Assembly (NCBI RefSeq): GCF_018500185.1
Contig: NZ_JAHBGI010000015.1
Span: 1-44,188 of the forward strand
Reading direction: 5' to 3'
Length of the DNA: 44,188 bases
From: Litoribacter ruber
Lineage (GTDB): Bacteria > Bacteroidota > Bacteroidia > Cytophagales > Cyclobacteriaceae
Shown piece by piece: positions 1-7,250 of the stretch. How positions within the stretch are numbered: the stretch's first letter is position 1; the number at the start of each line of letters is the position of its first letter. The notes under the pieces were generated by a model that made no database searches, was not told the origin of the DNA, and saw nothing but the letters and a program-made list of their open reading frames with translations. A program made the translations under genes and the position numbers.

Positions 1-572
1 AGTAAATACCACATCAATTGCGGAATCCCCTCTCAGTGCTCGGCGCTTGGAACGTGAACAAATACCCGATCCCCCCTGCGGCTCCGCTCAGGGATCGAAC
101 TATATAGTTAAAGAATCAGATGGTTTCGGTTCCGCTCAACCATTTATCGACAGGTAACCTCAACCCTTCAACCCACTTTCAGCTCCGCTAGGAGCGGCCG
201 ATATAATAACCGCCGGTGACAACCGGCGGTCTGCAGCCAACTTCCCCCTGTAAGTCCCAGAGGGACGCACCATGTAAATTCTGAGAAAGGTTGGGGGATC
301 AAAAATACGCTGGCCCTTCGGCTCCCTTTCGGCTTCGTTCAGGGACCCAGCTCCCGGTCATGCACTGCGCGCTGAGCACTGGGCACTGGGGGGATGAAAG
401 AAGGTAATGGAAAGATGGCAGGATAGTACGCTTGAAGTGAATACCCCATCAATTGCGGAATCCCCTCTCAGCGCACAGTGCACAGTGCACAGTGCTTGGA
501 ACATAAATAAAGGACACGATCTTCCTTCGCTTCGCTTAGTATGCGCGCTCAGGGACCGAGAAATTATAATTG
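1..572. repeat. Repeat-rich intergenic region, no gene
   Basis: No credible gene is visible. The stretch holds parts of a dispersed element also found at 24.3-24.9 kb (here at about 1-60 and 355-500), which includes short heptamer runs such as GTGCACA. It also holds three versions of a dyad-rich motif with CCCTG/CAGGG arms: 67-97, about 316-349 and 509-560. The copy at 67-97 can fold as a hairpin closed by CGATC/GATCG. A perfect 9-bp inverted repeat (ACCGCCGGT / ACCGGCGGT, 4-nt loop) lies at 209-230. Any role in ending ietS transcription is unproven; no T-tract follows these dyads in the minus-strand direction. Confidence 0.6.
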
Positions 573-3029
573 TTAGGTTTCAATAACTGTTTCATTTTCA
601 ATTTTTATCACCTCATATATTGGGATATTAGCTCCTAAGACTTCAATTGTGAAGGTAACTGCATAAGGCACTTCTTCTTGGTTTTTATCCCAGCTTTTGT
701 GAGCCTTTACAGCGATGCATAATTCCTCCGGTAATTCATAAGATTTGATAATGGCCCAGTCTTTTTGAACCGTTGAATTCGTCCTGCTCAAATCCTTAAT
801 TTCACCATGATTAGTTTGGCCACCTAATTTCCAAGGTAGTCCGTTTAATCTTCTTCGGGCATCACTGTCGTATTCGGTGTTTGTCCCTTCGATCTCTCTT
901 AGTACGTAACTTTTATATTGATCATATGATTCTTCCAATTTTGAACTTTCCCAATCAAGCCAAGTTGCCAGATAGGATTTTAACCGCTGTCTTGTACGCC
1001 GAACCTTCGATGTGAAGGCTAAGGTTACTTCAATTAAGATTTCAAAATCGTCCTCGGGTTTTCTCAATATCTCTGGAATATCTACTTTATATACATGAGC
1101 TTGTTCAGCCTTAATTTTAGAAGTGTTATAGAAAGTAATCCGATGCTCTGTATTTCTAGTCACCCTCTCCAGAGAAGGAAGACCATATCCCAAAAATTTA
1201 ATGTGTTCAAGGTCAGGCTCTCGAAAATAACCTCTCGGTAACCTAGCTCCTTGGACCAAAAGCGCTCTAAGTAAATTGTGATTTTCACTTGGGTATAATT
1301 TTTTTAACTGTGCCAGTATATGCGTTACTTTTGGAGCAGCAAATGAAGTTCCGACCTCATCTTTTGAAATTGCTGGTCCACCATTTAATGTGGATCTCAG
1401 AAGCTCAGGGGATAATTCTTCTTTTTGACTTATATGACGAATAGAGTTCTTGGATACTACAAGCCCTCCTCCAAATTCTACAACATCTGGTTTTGTCATG
1501 TCCCAAATGCCAAGTCCTATTCTAGAGAAAGGTGAGACCTCACCTTCTCTGCCTAATGATAACCAGTCTTGATCCTCAAATTCAGCAGAATTAATACTGC
1601 CTACTGTAATTGCAAAGGCACTTTGCCCGGGGTTTGCTATTCTGCAAAAAGGTTGGCTTAAATAAACAGGGTATTCTAACCCATCAGCAAGGTATTGTTT
1701 GATCGAATCCCGATATATGTTACCTGTGACAAGAACAAAATTTACCCCTTCATGGTGAATCAATTCATCAATAGCTGAAGCCCATGAAGACATATGCTTC
1801 TTTCTAAATACTGCTTTTGAAGATATTGATAAATTAAATAATTGGCAGTCTCCATCGTCCTCAATAATTCTTTGAAGAAGAGAGGCAGGATAATGATGCG
1901 AGAGACTATTGGTGCTATCCAAAACCCTAATATTACGGAGAAAAGTAGGCAAAGTGTATGGAGAAGTTAATCCGGCAATGCCTGTAGGATATAGTATAGC
2001 CCCTGCAACCCGGGTCCCGTGCCCATTGGGATTTACAAAGTCTGCAGTGGAAGGATCAGTGGGAATATAGGAAATGGAACTTCTTATGGCACCTTCCAAT
2101 AGCCTATGATTTTCCTGGATCCCACTATCAATAACTCCTATAATAGGGGAGTCCTCGTCAGGTGGAAGAATATCTAAACTTTCTCCCAAAGAGGTTCCGG
2201 GGTCACTTGTATGGATTTCAATCTCATCCTTTTCGTTGACCTCAAATACAAAAGGGTAATTTATAACCAGATCTTTCAGTCCCTTGCCAGAAATTACGAT
2301 TTCACAGCTGAAACTGTCCTCCAGTTCTATATAAGAACTTTCAATGATGCCATAGTGAGAGATAAATTCCTCAAAATGAGATTGTCTTTCCAAAAGTAAA
2401 TTGTCTCTTTCTTCTAAATTCCCACAGTATTTTTGATGCCGGGCTACTCCTCCTTTTTGAGAAATATCTGGCTCTTTGGGAGTGGGTCTATCAAAAGCAA
2501 TTCCTACCTCTAAGTGATAATCGGTACTGTCTTGTATTTCACTCCACTCTTCAAAAAGTGTCTCTGATAAAATATGCTCAGGCTTCCAACTTGTTCTATT
2601 TCCTTCAATGATATTCCAAAACTCTGCAACGTTTCCAGTACCGTATTGTTTTTCCAGAAAACCATTGATTTTTTCTTCAAGAGCATAAAGATTATCCAAA
2701 GATGCGGCTACAACATACCCATCATCATTTTCTGAAATGATCTCTATGTTGTAATTGAGAAGGTTAAAACCAGTTTCCTTTAGTTTCTTAGGATTGATTT
2801 CCAAGAGGATTGGCTGAACATCAGGATCTAGAGGCGCCAGACCTTCTCTTTGGGAAAAGTCCTCAAGCCATTTTCTCCGGTTTGAGTCAATACTTGTGGT
2901 TAAAAATTCGACATGCTCCCTTCGATGGGATTTTATGTGTGTAGTTGTCTCACTTTCACTTCCGCCTCCAAATCCTCTGGATTTTCCCTCAACTACCTGA
3001 AAAAATTTCAAATGCGGAAATTGTTCCAT
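573..3029 (-). CDS. ietS: Subtilisin-like serine protease, IetS-type (anti-phage IetAS system)
   Basis: This is an 818-aa S8-family peptidase without a signal peptide, so probably cytoplasmic. The catalytic triad is visible: Asp301 in GVIDSGI, His337 in NGHGTRVAG and Ser562 in GTSFAAP; Asn437 in VTGN is the likely oxyanion residue. About 290 N-terminal residues of unknown fold precede the protease domain, and about 200 residues follow it. The gene starts 4 nt after the stop of an AAA+ ATPase gene, so the two are surely co-transcribed. A subtilase paired with an AAA+ ATPase is the published IetAS anti-phage defence system, in which both genes are needed; target and trigger are not known from this sequence. 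The triad is intact, so I expect an active enzyme. Confidence 0.88.
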   Translation of the reverse strand: MEQFPHLKFFQVVEGKSRGFGGGSESETTTHIKSHRREHVEFLTTSIDSNRRKWLEDFSQREGLAPLDPDVQPILLEINPKKLKETGFNLLNYNIEIISENDDGYVVAASLDNLYALEEKINGFLEKQYGTGNVAEFWNIIEGNRTSWKPEHILSETLFEEWSEIQDSTDYHLEVGIAFDRPTPKEPDISQKGGVARHQKYCGNLEERDNLLLERQSHFEEFISHYGIIESSYIELEDSFSCEIVISGKGLKDLVINYPFVFEVNEKDEIEIHTSDPGTSLGESLDILPPDEDSPIIGVIDSGIQENHRLLEGAIRSSISYIPTDPSTADFVNPNGHGTRVAGAILYPTGIAGLTSPYTLPTFLRNIRVLDSTNSLSHHYPASLLQRIIEDDGDCQLFNLSISSKAVFRKKHMSSWASAIDELIHHEGVNFVLVTGNIYRDSIKQYLADGLEYPVYLSQPFCRIANPGQSAFAITVGSINSAEFEDQDWLSLGREGEVSPFSRIGLGIWDMTKPDVVEFGGGLVVSKNSIRHISQKEELSPELLRSTLNGGPAISKDEVGTSFAAPKVTHILAQLKKLYPSENHNLLRALLVQGARLPRGYFREPDLEHIKFLGYGLPSLERVTRNTEHRITFYNTSKIKAEQAHVYKVDIPEILRKPEDDFEILIEVTLAFTSKVRRTRQRLKSYLATWLDWESSKLEESYDQYKSYVLREIEGTNTEYDSDARRRLNGLPWKLGGQTNHGEIKDLSRTNSTVQKDWAIIKSYELPEELCIAVKAHKSWDKNQEEVPYAVTFTIEVLGANIPIYEVIKIENETVIET

Positions 3030-3033
3030 TATC

Positions 3034-4026
3034 TTAAGTATTTAAAAAACGATTTTCCATTAAGGCGTTCTTAATATCTTCCGAGCTGATACTTTTGTGT
3101 GAATGAATGATTGATTTTTTTGCAGCATCATGAGCGACCTTCTCTACAATTGCAAAAGAAAGCCCTTCCATTAACTGCGAAAATTCGTTTAGGTCTACAT
3201 CAGTATGAAGATGTAGGGATGAAAAAGAATTTTGCAGGAGCTTTTTTATTTCTGGGATAGTAGGTTTAGGAAACTCAATGAAATCATCAAATCTTCTAAA
3301 GAGGGCTTTATCCAGACTTCCTTCCAGATTGGTGGTTGCGATCAAAAGTCCCTTACCATTGTATTCTTCCAACAAACCTAAAAGGATATTGACAATTCTA
3401 TGAATTTCTCCAACGTCATTTGATTTCAGGTCTCTTTGTTTTCCAATAATATCAAATTCATCCAGAAGAAGTACGCAAGGATAATCTTCAATGCTTTCAA
3501 ACAGTTTGTTGAGATTGGCCGCTGACTCTCCTAGATAGGAAGAAATGATGGAATCAAACCTGACTTTGTAAAACGGCAATCCGAGGTCCCAAGCAATCTT
3601 TTCTGCAGCCATACTTTTCCCACAACCTGAAGACCCATAGAATAAAATTCGTTTCCTTGGTTTCAGACCATGATGGGCCAGTCTATCCTGAGCCAAAAAT
3701 TCTTTCTCAATTCTTTGAACTTTGCTTTCCACCTCCGGGGATAATACCATGTGGTACCTTAGCTGTTCATGCGGAATATGAGAAGCTAGTGGCAGTCTAT
3801 ATCTCCGGTCAACAGGCAGCTTAAATTCGTTAGTACGAATTGGTCTTAGTTCCTGTTCCTTTTGTTTGCCAAGGTTGTCAATGAGGATATGCTCCAGCTT
3901 ATCAGCCAAATGTACATGACCTTTCTTGCGCTCTTCATTAACAATATTAAAAGCGATCTTCATCAAAGGAGTTTCTTTATTTCCTTCAATTGACTTAAAC
4001 AAGCGGGTCAGTAATGCTTGATTCAT
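3034..4026 (-). CDS. ietA: AAA+ ATPase, IetA-type (anti-phage IetAS system)
   Basis: This is a 330-aa single-domain AAA+ ATPase. Walker A is GSSGCGKS (131-138), Walker B VLLLDEFD (185-192), sensor 1 ATTN (230-233), and an arginine-finger-like FRRFDD lies near 243-248. The N-terminal 120 residues are helical and specific to this group. It is the upstream partner of the subtilase, separated by 4 nt. In IetAS systems the ATPase is thought to control or feed the protease; that mechanism is inference here. A classical AAA+ protease unfoldase would be hexameric with a ClpP-like partner, which is absent, so the subtilase is the only candidate partner. The start has an upstream region of about 300 bp with nested dyads. 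Confidence 0.88.
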   Translation of the reverse strand: MNQALLTRLFKSIEGNKETPLMKIAFNIVNEERKKGHVHLADKLEHILIDNLGKQKEQELRPIRTNEFKLPVDRRYRLPLASHIPHEQLRYHMVLSPEVESKVQRIEKEFLAQDRLAHHGLKPRKRILFYGSSGCGKSMAAEKIAWDLGLPFYKVRFDSIISSYLGESAANLNKLFESIEDYPCVLLLDEFDIIGKQRDLKSNDVGEIHRIVNILLGLLEEYNGKGLLIATTNLEGSLDKALFRRFDDFIEFPKPTIPEIKKLLQNSFSSLHLHTDVDLNEFSQLMEGLSFAIVEKVAHDAAKKSIIHSHKSISSEDIKNALMENRFLNT

Positions 4027-4143
4027 TTTTTTGGTCCTTTATATCCGAAACAAATGTAATATGGCTGGAAGTTCGGTGTTTTGAAATGCTCTGTAAACCC
4101 TGATTTTTAAAAATGTGAGAAATGCATTCCAAATCTCACTCAA

Positions 4144-4200
4144 GATTAGCTAATTTCTTCCTCCTCTACAATACCCTGATTAGGGTAATTTAAGCTAATC
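4144..4200. promoter_or_regulatory. Nested inverted repeats upstream of ietAS, candidate operator
   Basis: In the 300-bp gap before ietA (4027-4328) two dyads are nested. The outer arms are GATTAGCT (4144-4151) and AGCTAATC (4193-4200). The inner dyad is TACCCT-GATT-AGGGTA (4172-4187). Three XRE-type regulators are encoded just upstream, so an operator role is plausible but not shown. Nothing else is recognised in this gap. Confidence 0.35.
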
Positions 4201-4328
4201 AAAGTTTAAAAGCGAAGTAAACTATTAATAGATCTCGTCCTCCAAAGAAAAGTTTGCCATCTAAACCTACTTGTGAGAAAAAAGTACCCCGATGGGATAG
4301 CAATCCCGTATGCATATAGCTAATTATA

Positions 4329-4565
4329 TTAATCCTTTCTAAATTTTTGAACTCTAACTTCCAGGTTTAAAGCTTGCTGAACGAAGTCCTTAATATTTAT
4401 GTCGGAGTCACGTGAGTATTCAATCTGAAAAAGCCTTGTCTGACTTGCCAATTCGTCAGCCTTTTCTTTCCAATTTATATGATTCTCCATTTTAAGATTG
4501 TCCACCTTATCCATTAAATCATGAAGGTAGTTAATTTCCTTTTCGGCTTTCTGTCTCTTGTCCAT
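4329..4565 (-). CDS. Small coiled-coil-like hypothetical protein
   Basis: This 78-aa protein is highly charged and predicted by eye to be mostly helical, with heptad-like spacing of Leu and Met in its first 30 residues. I do not recognise the family. It has no signal peptide or membrane segment. It follows an XRE regulator gene by 100 bp and precedes ietA by about 300 bp, all on the same strand. It could be a small accessory or regulatory factor of the defence island, or an unrelated cargo gene. Codon use looks normal and the reading frame is free of repeats, which supports a real gene. Confidence 0.6.
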   Translation of the reverse strand: MDKRQKAEKEINYLHDLMDKVDNLKMENHINWKEKADELASQTRLFQIEYSRDSDINIKDFVQQALNLEVRVQKFRKD

Positions 4566-4665
4566 TTAATTTGAATTATGTTTTCTCTTCTTACCCAAAT
4601 ACATGGGATTATTTCCATCTACCCATAACCTCATTTTGAAAAAAAGGGAGGGAAAGTATTCAGGA

Positions 4666-4896
4666 TTATTTTAAATCAAAATCCAACAACTCTTTCGGAT
4701 GAACTTTTAATGCATAGGCAATTTTTGAGAGATGACTTATACTAGTGTTGATTTCACCTCTTTCAATTCTCCCTATTTGGCTTAGAGTAAATCCCGTCAA
4801 CTCAACAAGGTGTTCCTGAGAAATTGATTTCGATTTCCTTATTTCTGCAACCTTCTTCCCGACTTGATTAATAAATTTCTGGTCCTTATATGCCAT
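4666..4896 (-). CDS. XRE-family helix-turn-helix regulator
   Basis: This 76-aa protein is essentially one Cro/CI-type HTH domain. The recognition region reads SISQEHLVELTGFTLSQIGRIERG, with the typical later block HPKELLDF at the end. It has no partner domain, so it is a stand-alone DNA-binding protein. It is the last of three XRE genes read in the same direction (5441, 5124 and 4896 starts), with only 27 bp to the gene before. Such small regulators often control defence or toxin-antitoxin modules; here the likely target is the ietAS region, which is inference from position. Confidence 0.85.
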   Translation of the reverse strand: MAYKDQKFINQVGKKVAEIRKSKSISQEHLVELTGFTLSQIGRIERGEINTSISHLSKIAYALKVHPKELLDFDLK

Positions 4897-4923
4897 TCGT
4901 TGCTCATGGTAGTGGTAAATAGC

Positions 4924-5124
4924 TCATTCCTTAGTCGAGACCAAAAGCTCTCTTACATCAACATTTAAAAATCTCGCAATTTTAAAAAGATCCGGAATTG
5001 AAGGCTGCTTAGTATTTGTACACCAATTGGAAACAGTAGGCTCTTTAACCCCCATATATTCAGCTAGTTTCTTATTTGAACTTTTTTGCAGTACAATAAC
5101 CTCCTTTATGCGATTGTAATCCAT
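4924..5124 (-). CDS. XRE-family helix-turn-helix regulator
   Basis: This 66-aa single-domain HTH protein has the pattern KKLAEYMGVKEPTVSNW, followed by PSIPDLFKIARFLNVDVRELL, which is typical of the HTH_3/XRE fold. It lies 41 bp downstream of another XRE gene and 27 bp upstream of a third. The three proteins are clearly different in sequence, so this is not a recent triplication. The function is DNA binding; the target is unknown. Confidence 0.85.
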   Translation of the reverse strand: MDYNRIKEVIVLQKSSNKKLAEYMGVKEPTVSNWCTNTKQPSIPDLFKIARFLNVDVRELLVSTKE

Positions 5125-5165
5125 ATCCCACTTTTACTTGAGGTACATATCATTAATATTATCAG

Positions 5166-5441
5166 TTAAGGATTTTTCGGAGATTTTTTCTTTTTTGAAA
5201 GCTCTTCCCAAAAACCAGTCTCAGGAATTAAATCTCGTGGAGAGCAATTCATTTCAAAAGCTAATCGATTGACATGATTCAAGTTATATTTACTGTTAGA
5301 GTTGGGGCTCTCTATTTGACCAATAAAGCTCTTATCACATTCTAAAAATGAGGCAACATCCGCTTGAGAGAACCCTTTAGATTCCCTAACTCTCTTAACC
5401 TGCTCGATTACAGCTAATTCGAATTTAGATTTTTTTGCCAT
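5166..5441 (-). CDS. XRE-family helix-turn-helix regulator
   Basis: This protein of about 91 aa carries an HTH domain (GFSQADVASFLECDKSFIGQIE) and a later segment NCSPRDLIPE. An upstream TTG codon at 5453 is in frame, but the ATG at 5441 (MAKKSKF) is the more likely start. The C-terminus is Lys-rich. It is the first of three XRE genes on the minus strand. An inverted repeat (GCTTAG / CTAAGC) lies 38-55 bp upstream of the start and may be its own operator, as is common for XRE autorepressors. Confidence 0.82.
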   Translation of the reverse strand: MAKKSKFELAVIEQVKRVRESKGFSQADVASFLECDKSFIGQIESPNSNSKYNLNHVNRLAFEMNCSPRDLIPETGFWEELSKKKKSPKNP

Positions 5442-5478
5442 TACTATTTGCAATTACTAAATTCTTTATTAGATTTAC

Positions 5479-5496
5479 GCTTAGTTATTACTAAGC
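5479..5496. promoter_or_regulatory. Inverted repeat upstream of XRE gene, candidate operator
   Basis: A perfect 6-bp inverted repeat GCTTAG-TTATTA-CTAAGC lies just upstream of the first XRE gene. The half-site ACTAA recurs nearby, near 5455 and in inverted form near 5532. This spacing fits an autoregulated XRE operator. It is seen in the sequence; the function is inferred. Confidence 0.4.
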
Positions 5497-5576
5497 AAAA
5501 TTTCTTCCTTTAATTGGATAAGGAAAATATTTCTTAGTATTGCGATCCTTTAAATAGAAGCATCGCACTTATTGTC

Positions 5577-5823
5577 TCGAAACAGAAACCTAGGAAATTT
5601 CTAATGTACACGAGAAAATGAGTGAAGTTGCTCACGCCATTGGCGTGGGCTCACTTATTCGTGTACGGGTTCTTCCTAGGTACCTTGTTTCGATTGAGCT
5701 GAGTCCCACGCCTCTTTTTATGCCTGGTACTCAATCTCTCAAGACACTATTATATATAGAGTACCATGGGACAGCAACATATCACATATCCTCCTCTGCG
5801 TTACGGGTCAATGATGAACCCGT
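5577..5823. ncRNA. Cluster of three strong hairpins, candidate structured RNA or cruciform element
   Basis: A 117-bp inverted repeat spans 5577-5693. Its paired arms in order are TCGAAACA/TGTTTCGA, ACCTAGG/CCTAGGT, GTACACGA/TCGTGTAC, AGTGA/TCACT and CACGCCA/TGGCGTG, with a 1-nt central loop. A second stem pairs 5703-5708 plus 5725-5732 with the contiguous arm GAGTACCATGGGAC (5759-5772). A third stem pairs ACGGGT (5803-5808) with ACCCGT (5818-5823). A plus-strand ORF over it (5618-5860) resembles no protein and is set aside. The strand is unknown. It may be an RNA, a transposon relic or a DNA hairpin site. It lies beside the defence regulators. Confidence 0.4.
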
Positions 5824-5877
5824 TCAACTGCTGCGCTGTCTCCTTTCATCAATCCATTAAACAATTACAAAGAAACC

Positions 5878-6052
5878 TGATCAAATCCCCGGATTGAGGC
5901 TCCGCTTCGCTGCACCGGTTATTTGGCTTCGCCGTTTATAGCCCGCTAAAGCGGCCGTTTATGGTTTAGGATTCTGGGAGCACCAGAGTTTTTAAACCAT
6001 AAACTTTCCCCAGCGGGGAAAATAAGCCTTAAACCAATCCGGAATTTGATCA
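5878..6052. mobile_element. MITE-like palindromic element, 175 bp, non-coding
   Basis: About 20-bp imperfect terminal inverted repeats frame the element (5878-5897 and 6034-6052; key part TGATCAAAT and ATTTGATCA). Inside is a perfect 12-bp inverted repeat (GTTTATGGTTTA 5957-5968 with TAAACCATAAAC 5993-6004), capped by TCTGG/CCAGA. A further hairpin TTTCCCC-AGC-GGGGAAA follows near 6004-6021. No gene is present. It resembles a miniature inverted-repeat element; no flanking target duplication was established. Confidence 0.4.
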
Positions 6053-6148
6053 AAAAAAGAATGCACCAATTCTTAATGGAAAACTTATGCCTAAAAATTA
6101 AGCCTTAAACCATAACCCTCCGCATAGCGGACAATAACCCATAAACAA

Positions 6149-6418
6149 ATGACCTCAATCAAAAAACTACTCGACGGAATTATCTGGCTACTCGTTGGCG
6201 ACAGGCAGCTCGGGGAAGAATTCCGCAAGCAAGAAAGCCCAAGCTTCACCTACGTCCCCGACCCCAAACCCAAGCCCCTGACCAGAGAGCAACAGGAAGC
6301 GGTCCTCCTCTGCAAAGCCATCGGCGTCATCCTCAAAGAGGAAGGTGAAAAGAACAAACTTAAAGTAGAGCTCCACATCCGCCCACTCAGCGACAAACCT
6401 CCAAACCCTCGCCCTTAG
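6149..6418 (+). CDS. Small hypothetical protein, doubtful
   Basis: This possible 89-aa protein begins MTSIKKLLDGIIWLLVGDRQ and contains a Pro-rich middle (PDPKPKPLT) and a helical, Glu/Lys-rich segment. I do not recognise a family. The first 18 residues are amphipathic rather than a clear signal or membrane segment. It lies alone between a MITE-like element and a long repeat block, and the opposite strand is open over much of the same stretch, which lowers confidence. The amino-acid composition is nonetheless protein-like, and the final codons stop just where the repeat block begins. Confidence 0.4.
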   Translation: MTSIKKLLDGIIWLLVGDRQLGEEFRKQESPSFTYVPDPKPKPLTREQQEAVLLCKAIGVILKEEGEKNKLKVELHIRPLSDKPPNPRP

Positions 6419-6434
6419 CAGGCAAGCTTGGGCC

Positions 6435-7225
6435 CATTGCTACTCCGCGAAGAAGCCTTAGTGGGACTTAGCCTGGCCGCCGTGGCGGGTGGCCTTTTGA
6501 ATCGCCTCGAAGAAGCCTTCGTGCGACTTCTTTAATACTTAGTGCGACTTAGTGGCCATTTGATTCTCCGCGAAGAAGCCTTAGTGGGACTTAGCCTGGC
6601 CGCCGTGGCGGGTGGCCATTTGAATCTCCGCGAAGAAGCCTTCGTGCGACTTCTTTAAAACTTAGTGCGCCTTAGTGGCCATTTGATTCTCCGCGAAGGA
6701 GCTTTGTGCTTCTTCGTTCAAACTTAGTGACCTTTGTGACCTATTTACTCCGCGAAGGAGCCTCTGTGAAACGCATTTAAAACTCCGCGATAGTCTGCGG
6801 CCCATTGGATTCCGCGACGAAGCTTCGTGCGACTTCTTTAAAACTTAGTGCGCCTTAGTGGCCATTTGATTCTCCGCGAAGGAGCTTTGTGCTTCTTCTT
6901 TAAAACTTAGTGCCCTTTGTGACCTATTTACTCCGCGAAGGAGCCTCTGTGAAACTCATTTAAAACTCCGCGAAACTCTGCGTCCCATTGGATTCCGCGA
7001 AGAAGCTTCGTGCGACTTCTTTAAAACTTAGTGCGACTTAGTGGCCATTTGATTCTCCGCGAAGAAGCTTTGTGTCCTTTGTGACCCATTATTTCCCCCG
7101 AAGAAGCCTTTGTGCTACTTCTTTAAACCTTAGAGCCCTTTGTGGCCCATTGTTTCTCCGCGAAGAAGCTTTGTGCCCTTTGCCTGGCCGCCGTGGCGGG
7201 TGGCCCATTTCCTTCCGCGAAGGAG
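6435..7225. repeat. CCGCGAAG / CTTAGTG repeat block with 183-bp tandem units
   Basis: This block is built from repeated words such as CCGCGAAGAAGC, CTTAGTGCGACTT and GGCCATTTGATT. A unit of exactly 183 bp recurs, with the same landmark (CGTGCGACTTCTTTAAA) at 6643, 6826 and 7009. A shorter 123-bp spacing relates the first two copies of a GCCGCCGTGGCGGGTGG segment (about 6480 and 6600). The same words occur at 21.1-21.3 kb and 42.6-42.85 kb. CTTTGTG-type dispersed repeats of this kind are seen in many Bacteroidota; their role is unknown. ORFs over it are spurious. Confidence 0.75.
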
Positions 7226-7250
7226 CATTTCCATCTCTAATACCAATACA

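Noticed and set aside
5618-5860. ORF of 80 codons on the plus strand
   Set aside because: It lies within the large hairpin and shows no protein-like features.
7140-7250. Upstream extension of the TlpA-like gene
   Set aside because: It reads through CTTTGTG-type repeats; a normal signal peptide begins at 7251.
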